A stretch of 64,000 nucleotides of DNA from Granulicella sibirica. GTDB taxonomy: Bacteria > Acidobacteriota > Terriglobia > Terriglobales > Acidobacteriaceae. Positions within the stretch are counted from its first letter, which is position 1; each line of letters opens with the position of its first letter. The notes under the pieces were generated by a model. It searched no databases and was not told where the DNA came from. It saw only the letters and a list, made by a program, of their open reading frames with translations. This document shows, one piece after another, positions 16,596 to 24,513 of this stretch. Location of the stretch: assembly GCF_004115155.1 (NCBI RefSeq), contig NZ_RDSM01000003.1:744001-808000 (forward strand). Direction: 5' to 3'. A program made the translations under genes and the position numbers.

Positions 16596-18377
16596 TCAAG
16601 CGCTACCCAGATTCAACAGCCGCAAAAATGCGAGCGCATTTGTCCTCGTATTCACTCCCGGCTTCAGCACGTAATCGAATGCCAGCGGGTCGTCGAGATC
16701 CGGACTTGCCATATGCACATTCACCCCACGCCGTGGGTCCGTAGCGAGCGTCGTCAACGCAAGATCATGCGTCGAAAGCGCTCCAATCGCACCGGTCGTC
16801 AGCAGCTCATCGAGAACGGCTTCCGCCGCCGTCAGCCGGTCAGATGAGTTCGTGCCGCTGAAAAGCTCGTCGATGAGGAACAATGCCGGTGACCGCCGAG
16901 CCATCAGCAGGATCTCCCGAAGCCTGTGCACCTCCGCCAGAAACTTTGACTTTCGCTCAGTCAGCGAATCGGTCAGAGCGAGCGAAACCCCAATCTTGAG
17001 CGGACTCAAACGCGCCCGCCGCGCCGGAACCGGGCACCCGGCCCGCGCCAGCACCACAGTCAGTCCAATCGCCCGCAAAAGCGTCGACTTACCCGCCATA
17101 TTTGACCCGCTGATGAGATAAAAGCGCTCGCCCGCGTTGAGCGAAATATCGTTCGCGACCGCATTCGGGAGCAACGGATGCGTCATAAGCGTAGCTTCAA
17201 ACGTGGCCGGTTCTTCCGCTGAAAGCATCTCCGGAAAGCAATTCTCCGGATGCTCGAAGGCATACGTCGCCAGCGCAGAGAGCGCATCGAAGCTGCCGAA
17301 CGCCGCGATCCACCCGCGCAGTGCCCCGCCATGCAGCCTCTTCCACCGGTCAATCCGAACCGACGCATGCGTCCCCGCATTCACCACGAGTCCCGGAAGA
17401 TAAAACAACTCCGTCTTCCTTTGCTCCACCACGAAGAGCTGCTTCTGCAAGTCTGCTAGCGCCTCATCCGCTCCGCCACAGCTCTCCTGCAACCCGACCA
17501 GATGCCGCGCCGCAGAGTTCTGCTTCCGCAGCAGAGCAAGGCCATCTCGCAAAATCTGTACCTGCCCCGGCAGCGGAGCCGTCGCCTCGAGAATTGGCAA
17601 CACCTTCGCCCGGTAGCGAAGTGCCACCGCCGCCTGCAGCCCTAAGACAGCTGCCAAATTTGGCAGAAGCGTATCCAGCGGAAGCCGCCCGGCCAACCAG
17701 GCCAACAGAAGCAATCCCGCAAAGCTCGAAGTCACATACAGAAGCGGCCGAAGCAGCGAAGGAAACTCCGCCGCCGGCTCCGCCAGCCAGTGATCGAACG
17801 TCTCCGGCGCGGTCGGCTGAAGCGCGTTCGAGCCAAGCATGGCCAGTTCCTGCCGTAACTGTGTCCCCGGTGCAAGCTCCCGGATCGCCTCCTGCCGCGC
17901 CAGCGTCTCCTCCCGACTCGGAGACACCAGAAGACTCCCAGCCAGCGCCCTCTGTCCCCATCCCGTCCGGGTCGTCGCAAGTGTGGCAAACAGAGAATCA
18001 CGCCCCAGGATATTCAGGTCGCGGTCATAGAGGTGAGCCGGATCACGAAAGACCTCACCTGTCTGCGGCTGCTTCGCAGGCTGATGCGTCACTCGCGCAA
18101 CCCCCGCCTCATAGAGCGCAATACTTCGCGTCAGTCGCTCACGCTCTCGCCGACTCTTCAAGAAGGGGAAGATCAGCCCAATTGCAGGTACTGCCGCTAA
18201 CCCAACCGCCCAGCCCGGAAGAGCATGCCGAAAGGCCCCAACATTTGCCCCGGCAAACAACAGCACAGCCACCGTCGCCCCAAGCAAAAGGCGATCGTGA
18301 TAGCTCTGGTTCTGTCGATGTCCGGCGTCGAGTTCTGTCAGGCGCTGCTTGTAGAACGCTTCGGGGGATCCGGCCAT
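16596..18377 (-). CDS. Membrane-anchored MutS-like ATPase
   Basis: The 593-residue protein ends in a MutS domain V ATPase. Walker A is G-S-N-M-A-G-K-S-T (424-432), Walker B is L-F-L-I-D-E (about 499-504) and the S-T-H-D motif is near 535. It lacks the mismatch-recognition N-terminal domain. Instead there are two hydrophobic hairpins, at about 30-48/54-73 and 211-230/236-255, so it should be an integral membrane protein. This is the MutS-related family found in Bacteroidota and Acidobacteriota, distinct from MutS, MutS2 and MSH repair proteins. The function is unknown. The ATG is divergent from the SRP RNA gene. Confidence 0.85.
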   Translation of the reverse strand: MAGSPEAFYKQRLTELDAGHRQNQSYHDRLLLGATVAVLLFAGANVGAFRHALPGWAVGLAAVPAIGLIFPFLKSRRERERLTRSIALYEAGVARVTHQPAKQPQTGEVFRDPAHLYDRDLNILGRDSLFATLATTRTGWGQRALAGSLLVSPSREETLARQEAIRELAPGTQLRQELAMLGSNALQPTAPETFDHWLAEPAAEFPSLLRPLLYVTSSFAGLLLLAWLAGRLPLDTLLPNLAAVLGLQAAVALRYRAKVLPILEATAPLPGQVQILRDGLALLRKQNSAARHLVGLQESCGGADEALADLQKQLFVVEQRKTELFYLPGLVVNAGTHASVRIDRWKRLHGGALRGWIAAFGSFDALSALATYAFEHPENCFPEMLSAEEPATFEATLMTHPLLPNAVANDISLNAGERFYLISGSNMAGKSTLLRAIGLTVVLARAGCPVPARRARLSPLKIGVSLALTDSLTERKSKFLAEVHRLREILLMARRSPALFLIDELFSGTNSSDRLTAAEAVLDELLTTGAIGALSTHDLALTTLATDPRRGVNVHMASPDLDDPLAFDYVLKPGVNTRTNALAFLRLLNLGSA

Positions 18378-18418
18378 GGGGTAGGTTCAGCAGGGGTTAC
18401 GGTGTTATTATCACTCTT

Positions 18419-18516
18419 GTGCCGGGTCCTACGCGACGTAATCCCGCCAACCCCGCCAGGTCCGGAAGGAAGCAACGGTAACGGGCTAGTATGGGCGCAG
18501 TAGGTCGCCCGGTACA
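18419..18516 (+). ncRNA. ffs: Signal recognition particle RNA (4.5S type)
   Basis: The region contains the bacterial SRP apical core, C-C-A-G-G-T-C-C-G-G-A-A-G-G-A-A-G-C-A at 18457-18475. The flanks pair as a long helix: GTGCCGGG (18419-18426) with CCCGGTAC (18508-18515), and TCCTAC with GTAGG inside it. This gives a single hairpin of about 98 nt, the short SRP RNA that binds Ffh and targets nascent membrane proteins. It lies in the divergent space between the MutS-like gene and the SMR-like gene. Confidence 0.93.
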
Positions 18517-18557
18517 CTTCCCCACCCACAATTTCTCGTCCAGGCTGTACGTGGAGG

Positions 18558-18890
18558 CTACTTTGTCAGCGAGATGACAAAGCCCCCTGCCACGATCAGC
18601 GATCCGCCGATCAGAATTCCCGTGGATGGCGTCTGCTTGAAGAACACCCACGACACAGCCTGCGCAATCAGGAAGAAAGACACCACATACAGCCCAAGCA
18701 GCCTGCCGAAATCCCAGGGCGGGGCATTGACCGTCCAGCCGTAGGCGAACAGAACGATCGCCGCCAGGCCAAACAGCCCCAACCGATGCCAGCCTGCCCT
18801 GGCGTGCAGCCCGTGCCGGACCAGGGCATCTCCACCAGCCTCCAGGGTCGCAGCGAGGATCAGTACGAGAATCGCAGTCGCTCGAGTCAT
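18558..18890 (-). CDS. SMR/EamA-like four-helix membrane protein
   Basis: The 110-residue protein has four hydrophobic segments (about 6-22, 34-53, 64-84 and 92-108) and the length of small multidrug-resistance-type transporters. The last helix with G-G-S-L-I-V-A-G-G is typical of the EamA/SMR superfamily. The characteristic SMR glutamate may be Glu17 in A-T-L-E-A-G-G-D-A. It follows the acetyltransferase by nine bases and is probably co-transcribed. The substrate is unknown. Confidence 0.72.
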   Translation of the reverse strand: MTRATAILVLILAATLEAGGDALVRHGLHARAGWHRLGLFGLAAIVLFAYGWTVNAPPWDFGRLLGLYVVSFFLIAQAVSWVFFKQTPSTGILIGGSLIVAGGFVISLTK

Positions 18891-18899
18891 GGGCCTGTT

Positions 18900-19451
18900 C
18901 TACCCCTGCCCAATCTGAACCAGGCCACCGCTCGACGAGCGTGCAGCCACCGGCCACGCTATAGGAGGCTCCCCGGCTACCATCGCAATCTCGTCGCAAC
19001 GCTCGCGCCGCGCGCAATGGACGCAATCCTTCGCCACCTTGTCCCGCATGCTCGCGAGCGGAACGGTGTGGAATCCATAACGCGCGAAGAACGAAGGAAT
19101 GCGCGTAAACAGGCAGGCGCGCTGCGTTCCGGAGTTCCTCACGTCTTCTAGGACGCGTTGAAGCAGCATGCCTCCGGCACCAAGCCCACGTGCCTCAAGC
19201 CGTGTCGCGATCGACCGGACCTCCGCGAGATGTGTGCCGTAACGATGGATGGCGGCGCACCCAAGAAACTCTCCCCCGTGCGTCTCCGCCACGAAAAAGG
19301 AGTTGATATGCGCCTCGATCTCGGCCTGAGGACGCGGCAGGAGCGTGCCATCGCCCGACAGACTCTGAATCAGACGGAAAATGTGAGGGGCGTCGGTCGG
19401 GGAAGCGGAACGGATAACGGGGCGGGGACAAAGCGAAAAGCAGCGGTGCAT
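18900..19451 (-). CDS. ArgA-like GNAT N-acetyltransferase (putative N-acetylglutamate synthase)
   Basis: The 183-residue protein contains a GNAT fold with the acetyl-CoA loop A-R-G-L-G-A-G (about 87-93) preceded by V-R-S-I-A-T. The C-terminal K-D-C-V-H-C-A-R-R-E-R-C-D-E segment is like that of stand-alone GNAT-type N-acetylglutamate synthases, which lack the amino-acid kinase domain and start arginine biosynthesis. The first 12 residues may be over-extended. It is not next to arg genes, so the substrate is inferred by resemblance only. The following SMR-like gene is nine bases away. Confidence 0.7.
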   Translation of the reverse strand: MHRCFSLCPRPVIRSASPTDAPHIFRLIQSLSGDGTLLPRPQAEIEAHINSFFVAETHGGEFLGCAAIHRYGTHLAEVRSIATRLEARGLGAGGMLLQRVLEDVRNSGTQRACLFTRIPSFFARYGFHTVPLASMRDKVAKDCVHCARRERCDEIAMVAGEPPIAWPVAARSSSGGLVQIGQG

Positions 19452-19541
19452 GGCGTACCTTCTCTACTCTTCTATTAGGCACCAGCACGTATCAGGAAGG
19501 CATAAGCATTGATTCAGCGTGCGGAAGCATGCCGCGATTTT

Positions 19542-19560
19542 CCTGTGGCGCGGCCACAGG
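19542..19560. promoter_or_regulatory. PadR-type operator palindrome, distal copy
   Basis: The sequence is CCTGTGGC-GCG-GCCACAGG, a perfect palindrome with 8-bp arms and a 3-base centre. It contains the core TGTGGC-N3-GCCACA also present in the proximal copy. It lies about 45 bases upstream of the padR start, in the short space before the padR-ADOP operon, and is the likely binding site of the adjacent PadR regulator. Confidence 0.65.
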
Positions 19561-19576
19561 TCTTATGGCACACTGA

Positions 19577-19591
19577 TGTGGCGTCGCCACA
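19577..19591. promoter_or_regulatory. PadR-type operator palindrome, proximal copy
   Basis: The sequence is TGTGGCG-T-CGCCACA, a perfect palindrome sharing the core TGTGGC-N3-GCCACA with the distal copy. The two centres are 33 bp apart, three helical turns, so two dimers would bind the same DNA face. The site abuts the AGGAG ribosome-binding sequence (19591-19595), which suggests autorepression of padR. Confidence 0.65.
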
Positions 19592-19603
19592 GGAGTGCTA
19601 CCG

Positions 19604-19966
19604 TTGCCTGATTCAAGACCCGATTCCAAGCTCGATCTCCTCCAGGGAACCCTCGAACTCATGGTGCTCCAGACCCTCGCCACCATGGGCTCCCTCCACG
19701 GCTACGGCATAGCCCGCCGCATCGAGCAGGTCAGCGGCGACGAGGTCCTCATCAACCAGGGCACCATCTACGCCTCGCTCGTCCGCCTCCAGCAGCGCGG
19801 CTGGATCTCGGCCGTTTGGGGAACCTCGGATAACAATCGCAAGGCGAAGTACTACGCCATCACTGCGGAGGGTCTCGGCCAACTCGCCAAGGACTCCGCC
19901 TACTGGCTTCGGCTCGCAAGCGTGATGGAGCGCGTACTGGCCATGCCTAAAGAAGGAGACGTCTGA
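19604..19966 (+). CDS. PadR family transcriptional regulator
   Basis: The 120-residue protein has the PadR winged-helix pattern: L-L-Q-G-T-L-E-L-M-V-L-Q-T-L, H-G-Y-G-I-A-R-R-I and N-Q-G-T-I-Y-A-S-L-V-R-L, then a C-terminal dimerisation helix. PadR proteins are repressors, and acidobacterial ones often sit directly before ADOP permeases. The TTG at 19604 is preferred over the GTG at 19595. AGGAG at 19591-19595 gives 8-base spacing to the TTG but overlaps the GTG, and the resulting M-P-D-S-R start matches the family. Its stop overlaps the permease start (TGATG), so the pair is translationally coupled. Confidence 0.9.
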   Translation: MPDSRPDSKLDLLQGTLELMVLQTLATMGSLHGYGIARRIEQVSGDEVLINQGTIYASLVRLQQRGWISAVWGTSDNNRKAKYYAITAEGLGQLAKDSAYWLRLASVMERVLAMPKEGDV

Positions 19967-22629
19967 TGGGCGCGATGCGCGAGGCGGTGGCACGGATCAA
20001 GTCCTTCTTCGCGAAGGAAGAGCGCGACGCGGATCTGGAAGCGGAGCTTGAAACTCATCTCGAACTGGCAGTGGAGGACAATATGCGCGAAGGCATGTCG
20101 GCGGAGGAAGCGAAGCGTCAGGCGTTGATCCGTTTCGGCGGCGTTCAGCAGGCAAGGGAACAGCAGCGCGTGGCTCGCGGCCTCCCCTGGCTCGACGTCC
20201 TCCTCCAGGACCTCCGTTACACTCTCCGCACTTTGGGCCGAGAACGCGCGTTTACCATCGTCGCCGTGCTCATCCTCGGCCTCGGCATCGGCGCCAACGT
20301 CGCCGTCTTCAGCGTTGTCGACACCGTTCTCCTACGCCCGCTGCCGTTCGCCCAGCCCCAGCAACTCGTTCGCATCCTCAGCAAGAACATGAAAGGCGGC
20401 GAGTCGACCGCAACCTTCTCCACCGACGCCGTTCAGGAGATTCAGGACCGCAACAAGTCCTTCCAGTCGATCACCGGCTACTTCGCCTTCTCCGGGCCGG
20501 ATAATCTCAAGCTCATGGGCAACGGCCAGCCCAAGCCGGTCACCGAGCTCGATGTCATGGGCAACTTCTTCACCACCCTTGGCGTGCAGCCGATCCTCGG
20601 CCGTCTTTTTACTCTGGAGGAGACCCTGCAGCACAGCCGCCCCGTCGTTGTCCTCAGCTATAACTTCTGGAAGCGCCAGTACGGCGGCAAGCCCGAGGTC
20701 GTCGGGCAGGTCATCCGCCTGAACGATGTCCCAGTCACCGTCATTGGTGTCCTCCCCGACACCTTCGACTTCGGCTCCGTCTTCTCCCCCGGTGCGAGGA
20801 TGGATATGTTTGGTCCCGTCATTCCGCAGGATATCCGCGAAGAGGGCAACACCATCGCCCTCGTGGGCCGTCTGAAGCCCGGCGTCACCATGGCCCAGGG
20901 CCAAGCCGAAGCCGACCTGATCTTCCCCAAGCTCGAGTTTAACGTCCAGCATCCCGAGTACGGCAGCGCTTACACCGCCCGTTTCCTCGAACTGAAGGAC
21001 TTCGTCAGCGGCAAGCTCCGGCGCTCGCTCATCGTCCTTTGGTGCGCGGTCGGCATGATCCTGCTGATTGTCTGCGTTAACCTCTCGAACCTCCTTCTCT
21101 CCCGCGCCGCCGCGCGCAGCAAGGAGTTCGCCCTCCGCAGCGCACTTGGCGCCGGACGCGGTCGCCTCGTCCGCCAACTCCTCACCGAGAGCTTCGTCCT
21201 CTCTAGCGCCGGAGCCCTGCTCGGCCTCGCGATCGCTTGGTCGCTCGCCGCCTATCTCGCCCACCAGGGATCCATCGCGCTTCCTCTTCTCTCGAGTGTC
21301 CGAATCGACGGAATCGCCCTCACATGGACCGTCCTCATCGCGATGACGACAGCACTGATCTTCGGCCTAGTTCCCGGCATGAAGATCGCTGCTGGAAATC
21401 TGCAGGACGGCCTCAAAGATGGAGGTCACGGCTCAGGCACGGGCGCAAAGCGCGAACGGCTGCGCTCGACACTCGTCATCTCCGAGGTCGCCCTCGCCTG
21501 CATCCTTCTCGTCGGTGCGGGCCTTCTGCTGCGCAGCTTTATGAAGGTGCTCGACGTCGATCTCGGTTTTGAGCCGAGCCGGGCGGCGGCGATCAGCGTC
21601 GACATGAAGCCGATTCCCAGGACCGCCGACCGAAAGACATTCGAGACGATCCAGTGGGCCCAATGGCAGGAGGTCGTCCACCGCGCCGAAGCTCTTCCCG
21701 GCGTCGAAGCGGCAGGCATTGCCGACAGCCTGCCCATGAGCCGGAACCGCAGTTGGGGTGTCTCCGTCAAAGGCCGCGAATACAAGAAGGATGAGTTGGA
21801 AGCGACGTTCGTCTATATCGTTTCGCCCGGCTATATGAGAGCCATGGGACTCCACGTCCTCAAGGGCCGCGACTTCACTTGGGAGGACGGACCTTCGAGC
21901 GACGGCGCGATCCTCATCAACGAGACAATCGCGAAGCATCTCTTCCCCGGCGAAGACCCGCTTGGCCGCATGGTGCAGGCCGGTGGCGATGACAAGCGGG
22001 TGATCGGCGTCGTCGCCGATATGCGTGAGACCAGCGCCGAGGGCGATGCCGGCTGGCAGATGTATCTGCCCGCTTCGCAGGACGGCCCCGAAGGGGCGCA
22101 ACTCGTTATTCGAACGAAGCTCCCCCAGGCTGCTCTCTCGGCTACCCTCATGACGATGCTCCGCCAGATCAACCCGGATCAGCCCGCCGTTGAGCTCAAG
22201 CCTATCCAGAACCTCGTCGACCACGCCACCTCGCCGCGCCGTTTCTTTGTCTATCTCGTCAGCGTCTTTGCCGCCTTGGGACTCTTCCTCGCCGCGCTCG
22301 GTATCTACGGCGTGATCTCCTACTCGGTCACCCAGCGCACCCAGGAGATCGGCATCCGCATGGCGCTCGGAGCCACTATGGCCCGCGTCAAGTGGGACGT
22401 CATTGCCACGACCCTCAAGCTCGCCGCCATTGGCATTGTGCTTGGTACCGTCGGCTCCATCGCAGCTTCGCACCTCATCTCCTCGCTGCTCTTCGGCACC
22501 GAGTCCACCGATCCCGTCACCTTCCTCGCCATGGTGCTCGTTCTCGGAACCGTAGCTCTCCTTGCGGGCTACGTCCCGGCCCGCCGCGCTTCTCGCATCG
22601 ACCCTATGGTCGCCCTGCGGAACAACTAG
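19966..22629 (+). CDS. ADOP-type ABC transporter permease (MacB/FtsX family)
   Basis: The 887-residue protein matches the acidobacterial duplicated orphan permease plan. It has an N-terminal charged prefix domain (about 1-75), a first transmembrane helix (about 95-117), a MacB-like periplasmic core, a first FtsX three-helix block (about 350-480), a second periplasmic core and a C-terminal FtsX block (about 760-880). R-T-Q-E-I-G-I-R-M-A-L-G-A marks the second FtsX block. It carries no ATPase domain and none is adjacent. Substrate and partner ATPase are unknown; export of peptides, lipoproteins or drugs is inferred from MacB and LolCDE relatives. It is coupled to padR by a one-base overlap. Confidence 0.9.
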   Translation: MGAMREAVARIKSFFAKEERDADLEAELETHLELAVEDNMREGMSAEEAKRQALIRFGGVQQAREQQRVARGLPWLDVLLQDLRYTLRTLGRERAFTIVAVLILGLGIGANVAVFSVVDTVLLRPLPFAQPQQLVRILSKNMKGGESTATFSTDAVQEIQDRNKSFQSITGYFAFSGPDNLKLMGNGQPKPVTELDVMGNFFTTLGVQPILGRLFTLEETLQHSRPVVVLSYNFWKRQYGGKPEVVGQVIRLNDVPVTVIGVLPDTFDFGSVFSPGARMDMFGPVIPQDIREEGNTIALVGRLKPGVTMAQGQAEADLIFPKLEFNVQHPEYGSAYTARFLELKDFVSGKLRRSLIVLWCAVGMILLIVCVNLSNLLLSRAAARSKEFALRSALGAGRGRLVRQLLTESFVLSSAGALLGLAIAWSLAAYLAHQGSIALPLLSSVRIDGIALTWTVLIAMTTALIFGLVPGMKIAAGNLQDGLKDGGHGSGTGAKRERLRSTLVISEVALACILLVGAGLLLRSFMKVLDVDLGFEPSRAAAISVDMKPIPRTADRKTFETIQWAQWQEVVHRAEALPGVEAAGIADSLPMSRNRSWGVSVKGREYKKDELEATFVYIVSPGYMRAMGLHVLKGRDFTWEDGPSSDGAILINETIAKHLFPGEDPLGRMVQAGGDDKRVIGVVADMRETSAEGDAGWQMYLPASQDGPEGAQLVIRTKLPQAALSATLMTMLRQINPDQPAVELKPIQNLVDHATSPRRFFVYLVSVFAALGLFLAALGIYGVISYSVTQRTQEIGIRMALGATMARVKWDVIATTLKLAAIGIVLGTVGSIAASHLISSLLFGTESTDPVTFLAMVLVLGTVALLAGYVPARRASRIDPMVALRNN

Positions 22630-22654
22630 CCAGTCATCTCTAATGAGATCAAAG

Positions 22655-22689
22655 CGGAAGCGCCCCGACGCTTCAGCCGGGGGCTTCCG
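22655..22689 (+). terminator. Hairpin after the ADOP permease gene
   Basis: CGGAAGC (22655-22661) pairs with GCTTCCG (22683-22689), and CCCC pairs with GGGG inside it, with one bulged base. No clear U tract follows. It lies 26 bases after the permease stop and 16 bases before the recQ start, so it may reduce read-through into recQ. Confidence 0.4.
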
Positions 22690-22704
22690 TGCATCTGAAA
22701 CGAA

Positions 22705-24429
22705 ATGCGTTCGGGCACAAAGCAGCACAGTTCCGCCCCACCGGACAAGCACTCGATCCCGTGGGACAACATACTCCGCGAAGCCAAACAGCGCTTCGGC
22801 ATTAAGGCTTTTCGCTCTGGCCAGCGCGAGGTGCTCCAAAGCATCTTCGCCGGCCACAGTATCCTCGCCATCATGCCCACCGGAGCCGGCAAGAGCCTCA
22901 CCTATCAACTACCCGCGATCTTTCTGCCCAGGCCCGTCCTCGTCGTCTCTCCCCTTATCGCCCTCATGCAAGACCAGCAGGAAAAGGCCGAAGAGGCTCA
23001 CATAGCCGTCGACAAGATCGACTCGTCGCTCACATCCCGTGAGACGGCAGTCGCCGAAGACCACATTGCGCACGGCCGCTCCCAACTCATCTACGTCACG
23101 CCTGAGCGTCTCCAGAATCAAGACTTCATCGCCTCCCTGAAACACGCCGGAGGCATATCCCTCTTCGTCGTCGACGAGGCCCACTGTATCTCACAATGGG
23201 GCCATGACTTCCGCCCCGCCTTTCTCACCCTTGGCGATGCCCGCAAGGCCCTCGGCAATCCACCCATCCTCGCCCTCACCGCAACCGCAACGGATGCAGT
23301 TGTCACGGAGATCCTCGAAGTCCTCCACGCCCCTGACGCGACCATCCTCAACGCCGGAACCGAGCGCGAGAACCTCTCCTTCGCCGTCCACGCCACCGTC
23401 AACAACGATGCCAAGCTAGCCCGCATTACGAGCATGATCGACGAGGAGAACGGCGGCTCTGGCATCATCTACACGGCCAGCGTCCGCTCGGCCAACGAAC
23501 TTCACGACTGGCTCAAGGAGCATGGGATCGCCGTCGGCCACTACCACGGCAAGATGCCCATCCGCGAGCGAGAGCGCGTCCAGCAGGCTTTCATAGAGGG
23601 CGTGCATCGCGTCATGATCGCCACCAAGGCCTTCGGTCTAGGCATCGACAAGCCTGACATCCGCTTTGTCTACCACTTCGAGTTCCCGGACTCGCTTGAA
23701 ACTTACTATCAGGAGGCAGGCCGCGCTGGGCGCGACGGCCTGCCCAGCCGCGCCGTCCTCCTCTTCCGGCTCGAAGACAAGCGCATCCAAAGTTACTTCC
23801 TCGGTGGCCGCTATCCGAAGGTCGCCGAACTCGAAGACGTCTTCCGCTCCCTCGATGCCGCCGACGTAAAATCCATCGCAGGGAAATCGGGAGTAGGCCT
23901 CCGCCGCACCCAGGTCATCCTCCATCTACTCGGCGAATTGAAAATCATCCGCAAGACCCGCAAAGGCTACGAAGCCGCCGACCTCCCAACCACTGAAAAG
24001 CTCGAACAGATCTTGAAGGTCTATACCGACCGCGCTCATGAGGACAAAGAACGCCTTTCGGAGATGATGCTCTACGCCGAGTCGACCCGCTGCCGTGTGC
24101 AGATGATTCGTGCCTACTTCAACGAGCCCGCAGGTGACCCCTGCGGACGCTGCGACAACTGCAGCGACGGCAAGTCAGCCGAGCATTCCGTAGCTGAACT
24201 CCAACCCGTCATTACCAGAGTCGAGACGTTCACCGGCCCCATTTTCACCACCGCCCCTGAAACGCTCCCCGCCCCATTCGGACTCAATCCTGTCCAGGTT
24301 GGCACCTCCGTACTCCACAAAAGCTTCGGCCCAGGCAAGGTTCTGGACCTCCACGGAACCAACGCTCTCGTGCGTTTTGAGAAGGCTGGAACGAAGCGTC
24401 TGCGAACCGATTTCCTCTCCCCCGTCTGA
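22705..24429 (+). CDS. recQ: RecQ-family ATP-dependent DNA helicase with non-HRDC C-terminus
   Basis: The 574-residue protein has the RecQ core: motif I P-T-G-A-G-K-S (58-64), motif II D-E-A-H, Q-W-G-H-D-F-R aromatic-rich loop, T-A-T-A motif III, and G-R-A-G-R-D-G motif VI. The RecQ zinc-binding domain is visible as C-R-V-Q-M with C-G-R-C-D-N-C. It unwinds DNA 3' to 5' in recombination and fork repair. The usual HRDC domain is missing. The last 50 residues instead read [12 protein letters not shown], then [11 protein letters not shown], resembling the Tudor-like tail of UvrD/PcrA helicases. The start at 22705 is the first ATG; SD is weak. Confidence 0.9.
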   Translation: MRSGTKQHSSAPPDKHSIPWDNILREAKQRFGIKAFRSGQREVLQSIFAGHSILAIMPTGAGKSLTYQLPAIFLPRPVLVVSPLIALMQDQQEKAEEAHIAVDKIDSSLTSRETAVAEDHIAHGRSQLIYVTPERLQNQDFIASLKHAGGISLFVVDEAHCISQWGHDFRPAFLTLGDARKALGNPPILALTATATDAVVTEILEVLHAPDATILNAGTERENLSFAVHATVNNDAKLARITSMIDEENGGSGIIYTASVRSANELHDWLKEHGIAVGHYHGKMPIRERERVQQAFIEGVHRVMIATKAFGLGIDKPDIRFVYHFEFPDSLETYYQEAGRAGRDGLPSRAVLLFRLEDKRIQSYFLGGRYPKVAELEDVFRSLDAADVKSIAGKSGVGLRRTQVILHLLGELKIIRKTRKGYEAADLPTTEKLEQILKVYTDRAHEDKERLSEMMLYAESTRCRVQMIRAYFNEPAGDPCGRCDNCSDGKSAEHSVAELQPVITRVETFTGPIFTTAPETLPAPFGLNPVQVGTSVLHKSFGPGKVLDLHGTNALVRFEKAGTKRLRTDFLSPV

Positions 24430-24513
24430 CCCCTGTTACCCGGCTTTCATGTTGTATCGTTCAAACACAAGGTTTCCAGAGCGATTGACCCTCAGAGCCT
24501 TTTCAGGAGATCT

